Assembly (NCBI GenBank): GCA_023515745.1
Contig: JALECJ010000258.1
Coordinates: 1,864,501-1,928,500 of the forward strand
Source: Amoeboaphelidium protococcarum
Taxonomy: Eukaryota; Aphelidiomycota; Aphelidea
Length of the DNA: 64,000 nt
Direction: 5' to 3'
Positions 36,218 through 47,500 of this stretch are shown here, in pieces. Under the pieces are notes generated by a model. The model was given only the letters and a program-made list of their open reading frames with translations, ran no database searches and was not told the DNA's origin. The position numbers and the translations under genes were made by a program. How positions within the stretch are numbered: the stretch's first letter is position 1; each line of letters starts with the position of its first letter.

Positions 36218-38476
36218 ATGTATTCTAATAAGACATCAAAATATAATAAGCAAGGCTTTGATAAGAGTATGCTATTGAATGTGAGACGTGGTAGATTTGA
36301 AGAGATTGTAAAAGCTGTAAAATCGCGTCTGGTGAACAAGTCGTCTGCTGATATTGAGCAAGTGCTTCAGATATAAAATATTATAAATGGAGAAATAAAT
36401 AGTCTTACATTTAAAATACTGTAAGGATAAAAGTTATATCTGGTAGAGCACGCGGTAAAACTGCCCCAAGCTACACTGCGACGCGTCGACTAAGCTCTCA
36501 TGTTGGCCAAGTTATCCACTGCAATTGATAGACAGTTATAAAAAATTGACATTTATGGCGCACCTGATAGTGATTATGAATATAGAATGATGATGGCTGA
36601 GAGCTAGTTATAATTGCAATGGCTATACCTACTAAAGCATATAAAATCATAATGGCGATATTATTTTCATTAAAGAATTGGCTGGCAAAGTTCAACGTAT
36701 ACTTTGAGTGACGCGTTCTAATAATTGCCAGATGACTATCGCGTCGCTGCAGTTGATCTTGAAGAGTCTATCCAATTGGCTTTTTAGTCTGATGGTCAGT
36801 TTACTACCTAGTCATTGCGATTGTTGGCAATCAGACATCTAAGTCTTACTCGGCATTTGACGGATGATCACTTAAAGGCTTCTGCCGTGTGGAATGATGG
36901 AGATTCCCTCTTTCCTCTCTACGATAGTTGTATATCAGTTCTTACTGCAGAGTCATTAAATTCTGCTCAATCTATATCTAAATTGAAGAACTTTCTATCC
37001 GACAATGATATTGTGATACCTTCTCATTGTTATCTCTCGGTGATTTTAGAATACCAGTATAATCAGATGATCAATTTTGTTAGATAAAGAAATTATGGGG
37101 ATAAATTCTAGGATTAGTTCTTAATTCAAGATCTGATCAGGTGGATATAGTTGAGAGCTATTTAGAAATAGTAGTAGTAGTAGTAGTTGTAGTAGTAGTA
37201 GTAGAACTCTGTGCTATTAATTAGTTAAGCTGACTTGATAGAATTGCAATCTTGGTTTGTAAAGTATTATTCCAAACTGTGGTAGCTGCACTTGGTAGAG
37301 AGCAAAGATTATAGTCGTTTATCGTATCATTTGGGTAAGCTCAGGTAAATGTCAAAGATTTCAACGGCTCAACCTATTTCTAACTCACAAGCGATTAGTT
37401 TTGAACGTGTTGGCGATTTATCATCATCTTTAATTCACAGTGGGTTCTATCAGAGTGATATTAATGGAGATTTGAAATTGGCAGTGGGTTATTTGGCCAA
37501 TCTGGGTTCTATGACTTCAAAGCCTTTGACTGGTTAGTCCAACATATAGTAGGGGGTGTTAAAATTGTGGACCAACTATGTCTTGAGTATCTCAATGGCT
37601 TTACCTCATAATCGAACACCAAAGCAGGACTAGCAGATGAAGTCGATGATTGCCACTGAACTCTCGCTATCATTTAGAGATCTCATCTCCTCAATGCCAG
37701 TGCAAGAATTATGGTAGGATATACGTGATTCTCATGGTAGCAAGTAAGACTCTGCATAAAAAGTGGGTCCTCTGAGAAAGACGATTAAAAGTATCATGGA
37801 TGTAGCTAGTAGATGTGACCATCATTAACTAACGTTTGAATTATGGAATATGCTATTGGAGAATAATAGTCAGATTGATGGTTTGCGGAAGTTGATGATA
37901 TCTTCTGATTCATCATCATCAAGAGCAATAACGAATAGGGGACAACTCAGTTTTGATGAGCAGTTTATGGTGAGTACACTTGATCAAGCGTATAAAGAGT
38001 GGTAGTAGCAGAATTCCCATAACATTTTCACAATTGATGGGCCCATAGTGTCTATTGTCATTGATAGCTTAGGATTCAGTAGTGATCGGTAGCTACTACT
38101 AGAATTTTATCGCAACTTGACACTGGAGATGAACTAGTACCATCCTGTAGATGATTAACATGGTAGATTGAATATCGAACAGAACCATTATTGTTCATTA
38201 ATAGAAGCATTTGCTCGTAATCAAATGTTTGAGTAGGCCATAGACGCTCTAATTCGTTAATAATAGTCTTAGGAGAAGAGATTAGTAGTTGGTTAGTAAC
38301 TATAAGATCAAGATAGCGCATAGGAATTTAGTAATAATGGGTATACTTCACCAGCGGTCTCATTCAAGTCTGCATCTTCAATCTACTCCTTCATGAAGCG
38401 TAATAATGAAGTGTCTAGAAAGTATGATCACATCATGTTATACCTGGAATCAATTCACCCCAAATTGTTATCATGA
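36218..38476 (+). CDS. PPR-like helical-repeat protein
   Basis: A 752-residue single-exon frame from ATG 36218 to TGA 38474-38476. It is helix-rich throughout, with helical hairpins that resemble degenerate pentatricopeptide repeats. The clearest is near the C-terminus, NHYCSLIEAFARNQMFEQAIDAL, and a second is around RCDHHQLTFELWNMLLEN. Proteins of this type usually bind organellar RNA, so a mitochondrial role is plausible. The N-terminus is basic and could be a targeting sequence. A polyglutamine run in the middle (37169-37204) is written with eleven TAG codons and one TTG. No specific orthologue is recognised. Confidence 0.6.
37169..37204 (+). repeat. (TAG)n glutamine microsatellite
   Basis: Twelve in-frame codons, eleven TAG and one TTG, encode a Q6-L-Q5 tract inside the PPR-like protein. 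In frame it is a trinucleotide microsatellite that would be lethal under the standard code. Confidence 0.92.
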
Positions 38477-38573
38477 AAACGATTAATTCCTCAAGTTGAC
38501 TAGTGAATTGATTTTAAAAAGAGTAAATACAATCTGTAATTTGATATTTATTAGCAAAACGCCATTTCAATAT

Positions 38574-39515
38574 TCATGCAGTTCTTGCGGTGGAGTATTC
38601 AGTCGGCACATTGATAAATACAATGCCTTTACTTGCACCTTGATCCTATTACTACTACTACTGCTACTATAGCTGAGATTAAAATAACGATTATGAAGAA
38701 GCGGTAAACTCTTGCATGAATCCAATCTATGGCCCCAGTTCCCATCTCAACTCCAAACTGACATTCTTCAATCCCTTCAACTCTTCATAATCAGCCTTGA
38801 CTGCCGCCTTTTACTAGGAAGTTAACGCGATATATCTTGGATCCTTTTTATTCGCACCAGACGGAGCATATGGTGTCAGCAGATCACTCAGTGGCAAATG
38901 ACAAACTGGCAGAGCCCAATGAGAATAGCGAACATTGCTCAACTTCTCACCATTGAATACCGCCTGATCAGTCCAATTCTACTTTCGATACTTGGTAGTC
39001 TTCAGTGCCGGTATGGACAAGGAGTTGAACAGATCGCCAATGTAATCCATCTCCCTGCCATAGCCCATCTCATTAACATTGATCACCTTGTACCAGACAA
39101 CCATCTCATTTACAGGCAAAACTTTAGTGGAGTAAGACAACACCAGCGATATGGTCAACTACTTGGCATTCCAAGTCATAGACTGCAGGAAGTCCAGCCC
39201 TCCCTTCTCAGCATAACCCTTGTTCCTATCTGCGAACGATGGCAAGTATGCGCTCAGGTCGGCATTCAGCTCCACATCCAGAAATAGATACTCTTTACTC
39301 TTGGCATTAAAGTATCCAACATCATGTTTACCATGCATCAGCGACACCGATCTGACTTGTATATCGAACCCTTACTACTATTATTACTACTGCTGATGAG
39401 ACACTGAGTACCGAATGAAGAGTGGATTCAAGAGGGAGACTGCGGCAACGAGAACCATGGCCACCGTAAGTCCATGACTAAACACAGCATTCAACCTCTA
39501 CCACACAGAGTCCAT
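38574..39515 (-). CDS. SPCS3: Signal peptidase complex subunit 3 (SPCS3/Spc3)
   Basis: ER membrane subunit needed for signal peptidase activity. The frame has 313 residues, with ATG ending at 39515 and TGA at 38574-38576. The N-terminus MDSVWQRLNAVFSHGLTVAM followed by one hydrophobic helix matches MNTVLSRANSLFAFSLSVMA of human SPCS3. The luminal domain contains DLNADLSAYL-type sequence, the family's hallmark MTWNAKQLTISLVLSYSTK with VNEMVVWYKVI (human DWNVKQLFLYLSAEYSTK...LNQVVLWDKI), NVSLELRWELGPQIG (human NVTLTLSWNVVPNAG) and a terminal INVP strand. It is much longer than the human protein (180), owing to Gln tracts after the membrane helix and near the C-terminus, mostly TAG/TAA-coded, plus loop insertions. 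Confidence 0.9.
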
Positions 39516-39918
39516 TTATTATTCTAAAATGAATACTGAAACTTTGAAAGTTGAAATAACTCGGCAAGTACAGCTGTGTTTTATATAGAGACGCTGCAAT
39601 GGAATGGAAAGAACCGCGCTGAGAAGAATTCGACGCTGATTGAGCCAAACGGGATCTGCAATGGGAAGAGAGCTACAAGTCAGTCTTTTGGTGAATAGAT
39701 TATCAACATATGAAAAGTGTTTAATTATGCGATTTCTAACTTGCTAATTGCGAAAAGATACGACATGTCTATATCATTGATACAGTTACAAGGTGATAGA
39801 TGTAAAGGTGCATATCGCCAAGTTCAGCGGCCTAAACTTAAATTGCTTAAAGTCAACATTATACATCGAAGACGCAGCTCTATTGACTGGACAGTCGCGA
39901 AAAGTAAGTTGCAACAAT
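39516..39918. other. Intergenic SPCS3-NTPase
   Basis: A 403-bp stretch carrying the SPCS3 promoter and the 3' end of the leftward NTPase gene. No supported gene. Confidence 0.35.
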
Positions 39919-42093
39919 TCATTTATTACTCGGATAAAATATCACCAATGTCGAATTACTATTGAATGAGTGAATGTCGGGTAAACCATCGATTTTAGCC
40001 AACAACAAGTCTGATTTACACGCCTTCACCACACAGAAGCAAATGTTTCTATCGGGAAATTCAGTACTGAACGAGCTTCTGGTAAAGTATTTAGATTGCA
40101 GCCTGCGAACAAATATAATATGAACCTTTGAACTTGTCGGGACTCTTTCAATTATACTTCTCATTGTTGAGATGTCAATAGGACCATTATAGTCTTTTGA
40201 CTCGCCCGTAAGATTAAAATCAGTATCCAAATCTAGTCGCGTCTAATTCTTAGTTCTATACAAATGACCGAATCTACTATTGGGGATAGCTTGCACGCAC
40301 TATGGCCATTTTTAATTAGGAGGAGCTAGATTTGGAATGATGAAATTCTCCAATAGATCCACGAGAGCAGATGCATCTTCTGGCATTTTCAGCGAGTAAA
40401 TGTATAACAGTTCCTGATTCTAGATGTGAGCATACACAGAGCATATAAAATCACGCAGACAAATACCACCAATTCCATTACTGTGTGAAGCAACGCACAA
40501 GGAACTCGCTAATATAGCTTCCAAAAACATTCCATCGTTGGATATCTGAATTGCGTTATCGTACATCAGTTTCAGCTCATTTGATCTCCGAGATCTCTCA
40601 ATTTCTTGAACTGCTTAGCGTAAAGATATATCTTGTCCACTCCCATCACGAAATGGATTACTCTTTAGAGTTCCCATTAAGCATAGAAACAATAGTACGT
40701 CATCTTCCGGCGTTGGGAATGTAATTCTCGGATTCCACTTGGTGCGTTCATCGCTATCCAGTGTCATGTCCTTCAACAGACGGATGCAAAACTTATCACC
40801 CCACCCTACTACTCTTTCTTCCAAATGCGCAAAGTGTCGATGAATTAGCGGATAGTTGTGAGTAATGACATTATTAGTATAATCGTAATTCATATTGAGA
40901 AATAAACATACTTGCCCATGCCGTCCGAATGGGTTGTCAAATATCTTCTTCTGAGAGATGATACGAAGAGCAATATCTCGGAGCCAACCATCGATATCCT
41001 CCTAACTCATTCCATTACCGGAGCCATCCTTATAATTTCGCAAACAATCTCTCGCTATGACAGCAAATAATGGTCTACTAGAGCAAAGCAATCCTCGTAT
41101 CCAATCATCACACTTTAATGGTAATTCAAGAGCGCTAATTCTGACTTTAGGAAGAGAATAATAAAGCGAACACCAGTGAAAGCTATCCATATCCCGACTC
41201 TGCCACTCGATTGACTTATCAATAAGATTAACTGCCGTCGAATTAGTTCCCAATAGTACCAACCCAAATTTCAAGGCGCGAATCGAATTTCGTAACAAGC
41301 GGAGAGTATTATCATTATCACCTTCCCTGGTCGAAAATTCGTCCAGAATAACAACAGGATAATTAAGGCAGTTATCAAGTTTTGACCAAACTTGCTAAGC
41401 TGTTTTCTGTTCATAGTTGACAACAGTAGGCGGCTCTTTATCATTATCTATCAACAACTGAGCAATGAGACCGAATATGTACAACGACTTTCTGGCAAGA
41501 CTAGTGCAAGACAATTCGTCAACAGTCCTTATGCCCAAAAGATCGCGGCGTACACACTCTTGAAAAGCGTGTGATATGTCGGCGTATACACGATATATCG
41601 GCTGAGAACTATCTCCTACAGGGGAGCATACAAGATACATAGTCGTGATCTTGCACCGGGATAGAGCACTCTTCAACGCAAAAGCCAACTACGTCTTTCC
41701 CGTACCAGATGAATCCAACACAAATAGAAATGGATGTGGTGTCGATGATGAACGACTTTCGGCAGCTACCAAAGACAGCAATTCGTCTCTCACGCGAACA
41801 ACCATTGGATCTTTGATTAAAGCTTCGCCGATTCTCATATAGTGATTATAAGATGAAGCCAGTCCTCCTTCATTCATTAATTTGACGGATGTTGTAAGTG
41901 CCGCTTATGAGGAAGGATGTAGATGATTGTAGATGAATATTCCCTGTAGCCCATAGATATCCGTACACTGCTTTTCAGTCAGTGACATAATCTCATCAAA
42001 CGTGATACTCCCCTCTTCTAATTCCTTGACAGTTAATTTCAGCTTCTTACGTTGCAATAGCTAAAGCAGAGAGTCTTTGGTCGGAGTTGCCAT
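39919..42093 (-). CDS. Crinkler/RHS-like P-loop NTPase
   Basis: A 724-residue single-exon protein with ATG ending at 42093 and TGA at its 3' end. A Walker A, FVLDSSGTGKTQLAFAL, lies near residue 135. It is followed by a strand with YLVCSPVGDSSQPIYRVY and a Walker-B-like VVILDEF near residue 250. This layout (GTGKTQ, then a QPIY segment, then LLDEF) is what I associate with the ATPase module of Crinkler/RHS-type proteins, an expanded family in oomycetes, chytrids and other eukaryotes, linked to effectors and genome conflict. The N-terminal ~90 residues are a short helical region, not the classical CRN LxLFLAK header. The C-terminus has no identifiable nuclease motif. The assignment comes from motif memory, not alignment. 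Confidence 0.5.
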
Positions 42094-42202
42094 TATCATT
42101 TGTTAACAGTTGGATTAGAATAGCTTTGAAGATTCGAGCAGTGTATTTAGATCTTTTTATAACCAATCTCTTTGTTCATCCGCTCTGTATTATTCAAAAA
42201 AA

Positions 42203-43507
42203 ATGGTGATACGGGAAGACTTTATATACTTTGGACACCGGGGTAGCGTGTAGTTGATTAAGATATGTGTTGACAATTAATTGCTAGTGAGTTGCGATTC
42301 ATCTGGATGTATAATTGTATGGGATATTAAGAGTGGATAATAGTTGGAGAGTTGGATCTGCGGCGATGGGAGAAGTATATCTTCAGTGCACTGTATTCGT
42401 AACCATGTTTAATCTGACGCGTCTAATAATGATACAAATATTCCCTCTAATGATTTGACTACTCTTGTACATACCAAATCTGGGGAATTAAGTGTGTATA
42501 GGATGGGAAAGTGCATCAAGGTATTGGATCTATCAAGTACTTTGTCCAAGGTGATAAAGTAATGTGCTGGCTTTTGTCCAATGATCTTCTGTGAAAGCTC
42601 TAATTATAACGAGATTACAACCATCTACGCAGCAGATGTTGAAGGTTCCATTGATTAAGGCCTGGTAGTTGCCAAGTTGAATCTTTAGGATTTAGAGTTA
42701 GTATTTATAAAAGCGATTATATTCGCTGATAATGAAAGTGGTAATTCTACTACTGATTAGTAAAAGCTGGGGCTGATTACATGCACTGCGTATATTTCGT
42801 CAAGCGATTTGTCTGACATAGTTATAGTTGGTCATGAAAGTGGACATTTAAGTGTAGTGCTTGACAGATCAGTGGCTGCGCGTATACCACCATCATTTGA
42901 AGAACCGATCATGTAAGTTGCGGCGATATCTTACAAGTCTTCTAATGATGATAATAATAAGGGCGCGCTAATAGTCTCCGTATTCAGCTTAAGCGCTAGT
43001 TATCACTTATTGAGGCACGATTGTCTGATCAATAGTGACAATACTGTTCGAATTGTTGCAAGTTACCAAACATCTGTGCCTTATGCCTCACGTATTGCTG
43101 TCACACAAGAGCAGGCCTTAGATTCGATGCTGCTGTTTGTCGGGACTCAAAGTGGTAAGTTTAAAATATATGAATCTGTATGTCATACTGCCGATACTGG
43201 TAATGTTGAAGATAGTAACATAGAGGAAGGTGACGCGTTCATTAAACTGTTTGTCCACAAGCTCAACTTTTCTAATGCCTAGTTGCAAAGCTCTCTGCTG
43301 GCTCAAGCTAGTAACAGAAATGGGAATTCATCATCTGATCTGCGGCAGTATGGTCATGTTTTAGGTGAGTGGCATAAGTTGTCGTTGCTTGTCAATGACG
43401 GAAGTGATAATGGTGATACTGAAGTGTGTCTATTTGTGGGCACTGAAGATGGTTTGATCACAAAATGGAAAGTTACAAGAAATGCTTAGAATATTCCATC
43501 ACGATGA
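42203..43507 (+). CDS. WD40-repeat protein (ASTRA-associated protein 1 / GNB1L-like)
   Basis: A 434-residue WD40 protein from ATG 42203 to TGA 43505-43507. The N-terminus IYFGHRGSVQLIKICVDNQLLVSCDSSG with IIVWDIKSG is a typical first blade, and the final blade ends LFVGTEDGLITKWKV. Intermediate blades include VHTKSGELSVYRMG, IVGHESGHLSVVLDR and LFVGTQSGKFKIYES. Overall blade spacing and the ending resemble GNB1L/Asa1, a cofactor for PIKK folding, but WD40 proteins are hard to assign by eye. Its ATG lies only 109 bp from that of the divergent NTPase gene, and its 3' end overlaps the tail of the convergent membrane protein gene. Confidence 0.7.
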
Positions 43508-44276
43508 TTCTATTTTATATTCAGTACTCAACGATTTTATGACTATTACTGTTTAAAATTACAGACTATGTGCATTTTTTATATCTTGGATGAGTTCATG
43601 CTCTTAAACTGTCAAAGACTCAGTTCCGAGTAGAGCAGATCGAAAACTGCCTGTCGCGCCACTTTATTCAAACTGATCGAGATCATTAACACTTGGGAGA
43701 GGCATTAGAAATGTCTGAACAAATAGTAAAATACACATTGCAAACTATAGATTTACTTCCAAGCCATTGTAAGATAGAGTAATGACGGTCCATATCAACG
43801 TGATCCGAAAACATTTAAACACTGACAATGTACAATCTGCAATCATTTGATAGTCGTGATGACTTGTGTAATGCCTACAAATGATATAGATATGTCGGAA
43901 AGTTTTGCATAAAAAGTGAGATGTACCTTAACACGCAGTTGACATCTTCAATGAATGCAAGGCGTAATGTAATGCCAAATTGCGCGTTAGTGCTTCTTAT
44001 CTTGGTAGCTTTAGAAAATATGGACCATATCAGAAGGATGACTCGTGGCAGTACATCAACAGCCACAGTAATCCTACACTAGAAACAAGATATTAGAAAA
44101 GATCCTATTGATATCGAATCTTACCAAATACAAACTATCATGAAAAGCGAAAGATTGGCACTGCACGTTGCGTTTACAATCAGCAAGGACATGCATATCA
44201 ATCTGACTCCTAAAGCAATCACTAACAATGCCACATGGAGTAGCAAGTAAAAAGTTGAAACAGTTTCACTCATCAT
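43499..44276 (-). CDS. Spliced four-TM membrane protein, unknown
   Basis: A 224-residue protein from three exons (44125-44276, 43927-44073, 43499-43874). Introns of 51 and 52 bp both have GTA donors and GTAG acceptors. Four hydrophobic helices are visible: residues about 8-35 (STFYLLLHVALLVIALGVR), about 36-60, about 64-85 and a later pair around 130-165 (FRITLIWTVITLSYNGL region and FAMCILLFVQTFLMP). The C-terminal ~60 residues are polar. No family is recognised. Evidence for a real gene is the two clean introns that jointly keep one frame and the continuity of the hydrophobic pattern. Its TGA (43499-43501) overlaps the end of the convergent WD40 gene by 9 bp. Confidence 0.6.
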
Positions 44277-44584
44277 CGCGCGTAGTACGATTCTATGGCT
44301 GGCTAAGGTTAAGGTATCGGTTGAAGGTTTATTTGTATACTATATTCAGTGTGGTTGTGCATTGAGAGAATAGAGAGATGTTCTATAAGGAGGCGCAGTT
44401 GTCGCGCGTCGAATTGGATTGCGCCCCTGATTGTTTGAATAGAGTGTCAAGCCGTAACAACTCAAAACTATAAAAGTCAAACTTGCAAATCGTAATTCTA
44501 CATTTTATTTATTTAAAATATTGTATCTATTGCAATTTCTTCGTATTCATAGGTGAGCAAAGCGCAGCAAAAAAGCCGCCTAAA

Positions 44585-47500
44585 TCAGTTCTCTGGATTT
44601 CCCCATTCAATGTCATCGTCTTCATCGTCTGAAAACTCAAATTTCTCCATGTCATCCACTACATCAGCTTCAATTGATATATCAGAAGTAAGAGGAGGTC
44701 CATTAGCCTTTTATTTACCAGGCGAGTCGGTAATCGGCTTCTCTTGAGAAGCATTAATCTTTTACTAAACGAGTGTGGCAGACGCGGAGGATGTAGCCTT
44801 AGTTGCACCTTGAGCAAGATATTCGCGCTCTAACATGGCATCTAACTCATGCTGTGGTATGTCATCATCTGCGGCCGCGAATTCATCTCCATCTTCCTAG
44901 AATGAATCATTGACGTTGGACTATTAAGCCATCATTACAACGTTAAGATCCAACTCAACGGGGCCTTGTTTAGCCTCATGCAACAGCTGATCCAGTGTTC
45001 CATCGGCAACCAGATCTGGAATGGAAATGGAGTTCTTAATCTAGATTTCTTTTCTCAATTCATTAAATCTAGTTTCCAAATCATACTTCCCTTTCTATAT
45101 CTTGGCCACTTCTTCATACAAAGCTTCACGATCTTTCAACTAGTCGCTCTGTTCATCTGCCTACTCTGGCTCGTTCTAAAGCTTACTCCCTCCCTCTTTT
45201 TCATTGGCCACTGACTACTGTAACTACTGTTGCACTTTCTACTGATCCACAGACCAAACATCAGTGTGAAGCATTGCTGCTTCCACCTTTATGAGATTCC
45301 AATCCACTCTAGGCACGCCAGAATATTCAGACAAGCTGTTCTCTTGCCTCAATTTGTAAATCTCAAGCAGAACATCACCTGCCACCAGCCAGGGAAATGA
45401 CAACATAGGGCGGCCACTAAAACGCCCTTCTTTGCCACCTGATTTACTTTACATCTCTCGATAAGAGTGGAATGCGTAGGTGACGTAATAGAACGCAGCC
45501 GCCTTCCTGTATGCCGAAGCCATATCTGTAGGATGATAGCCTCCCAAGGATCTAGTTGCATTCTTACCAGCCTTAAATCCAATTTTCTCCCAGAAAGCAG
45601 CACGAAATATCAGAGCCAGGTTGCGCAGAATATCAGCCAGACTCTTCTTCAACTCAAACTCCTTCTTGCTCATCCACTTGCTGTAATCCATAATGAGACC
45701 GGAGATGCACTCAAACTCGGACCGTATACCATTCTAAGACATCAGGACTTGTACCTCGGCATCCCACTTCTGCTTCAGCCACAGAGCCTCAACCAGATAT
45801 TCTTCAAAATCATTAATGAGGAACACAGGATTCAAGCGAACGTCATAGGATGGCTAAAAGTTTTTCCAATGAGCGTCACGATACAATTTCCCCAGAGCTT
45901 TCTTTGATGGATAAGATGGACGATCTCTGCGACCCAAGAAATCTGGATATATCTCGACAGTATAATCGAGCGGATTGAAAGGAGCCGGCACGCCCGTTTT
46001 TGGAAAGTCAACTGCCATAGAGTGAAGTTTACTGAGTTGGATGCACTTCTCTGAATGAACACCTTTAAAGGACAGATCAGCATGTATCTTATGAGCCACA
46101 GCAATCAGACCCAGATTGTCATTCGTGATGTAATCCACCATAAAATCAGCAATATCATCCATAGATATGTTGTCCTTTTTCACAGGATTCACCTGGTTCT
46201 CGTAGTCTTGAGGATAGAAATTCTAGAATGGCGGGATCAAATTCTTGTCCCAGGTGACAAAGTAGATATCTCCATCCAGATCAGAACCACTTGCTTCATT
46301 TGGGTGAGGTCTTGGTCCTTTCTGAGGAAATACAATAACGTTTTTATAGTGTTGCAATCTAGGATCATCAATACAGTCTAGAATACGGATATCACCAGGA
46401 TGGACGGACGGCATTTTAGCCATAAGAACAGTTCCTTTGACAACATATTGTCTATTGCCATCCAGATCTTTAGGATCAGAGAATTAAACATACAACTGAC
46501 CATACTCCAAAGTGTTGGTCTCATCCAAAACACCCATCAGCTAAACACCATTTGGAACAATAATACGCGCCTTCTGCTTCACTTCCTTCAGTTTACTACA
46601 CTAGTACAGATGAAGGAGGTTGCGCACAAAAACATCTTCCTGACTCTTTACACCAGCATGCAGCATTTTACACAGCACAAGAAGAGTCTCATTTTCACTT
46701 GCATGAGGTCGTATAGTCTCCAGAGCGACAGTGGAGCTACTCTGAATCGCTTCCAACTTCTCCTGCATGGCTCTTTGCAGATCCATAAATACGTTATCTC
46801 GCACCTACATCGAGGATAGCAACGTGATAATCTAATGATTAAGATACGCCGGAGAATAAAGAGATGTTCTAATAATGTCCAGCGAAGACTAATGGGAGGT
46901 GATGAATTTTTTCTAACTTGGTCTAAACTAGACCAAAGCATCTTGATCACTAATAGTTGGATCCACAGCCAGAACTCCTTTATATCCTCCCATACGCACC
47001 TAGAAAGCAGATGGTATTTCAATCAACTGCATAGCATTGGCAATAGCTTTAGCAATAACAGGAGAAATCTTTCCAATACCATCCGAAAAGTTATACCCAT
47101 TTCTCTCAATGTCAGGAATCTCAATAACTTTCTGGGACTCTATGTTCACGGGGGTGGTTGATGAAAAGCACTGACCCAGTCTGGCAGCGAACTTGGCCAC
47201 AGTCTTTATATTACTAAAATCTCCCATCCAGTCGCGAATGGTCTGAGCGGTAACCATCTTGGACGGATCATCTAAATCTGCACAAGCACAAAAGAACCAG
47301 CAAGAATGACTGCGAAGTTGACTGCTTGAAAATGCTAGAAATTCATACTCTCTGCCAGCGATATTCAATTTCTTTTTCAGCACCTGCGAGATGCGCTGCG
47401 TCAAATCTGAAGACATTCGCGGACCATCCAGAAACTTGGACAATGACTCTTCAGTGAACGCAACGCGCAGAAAATAATCTTGATATCTCTAGTAATGCCG

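Noticed and set aside
38574-39515. CDC50/LEM3-type flippase subunit
   Set aside because: First impression only; the single N-terminal helix and the WNAKQL...YSTK block identify SPCS3.
46055-46819. Plus-strand ORFs within the RdRP region
   Set aside because: They are antisense shadows of the RdRP, whose catalytic motif lies in the minus frame.
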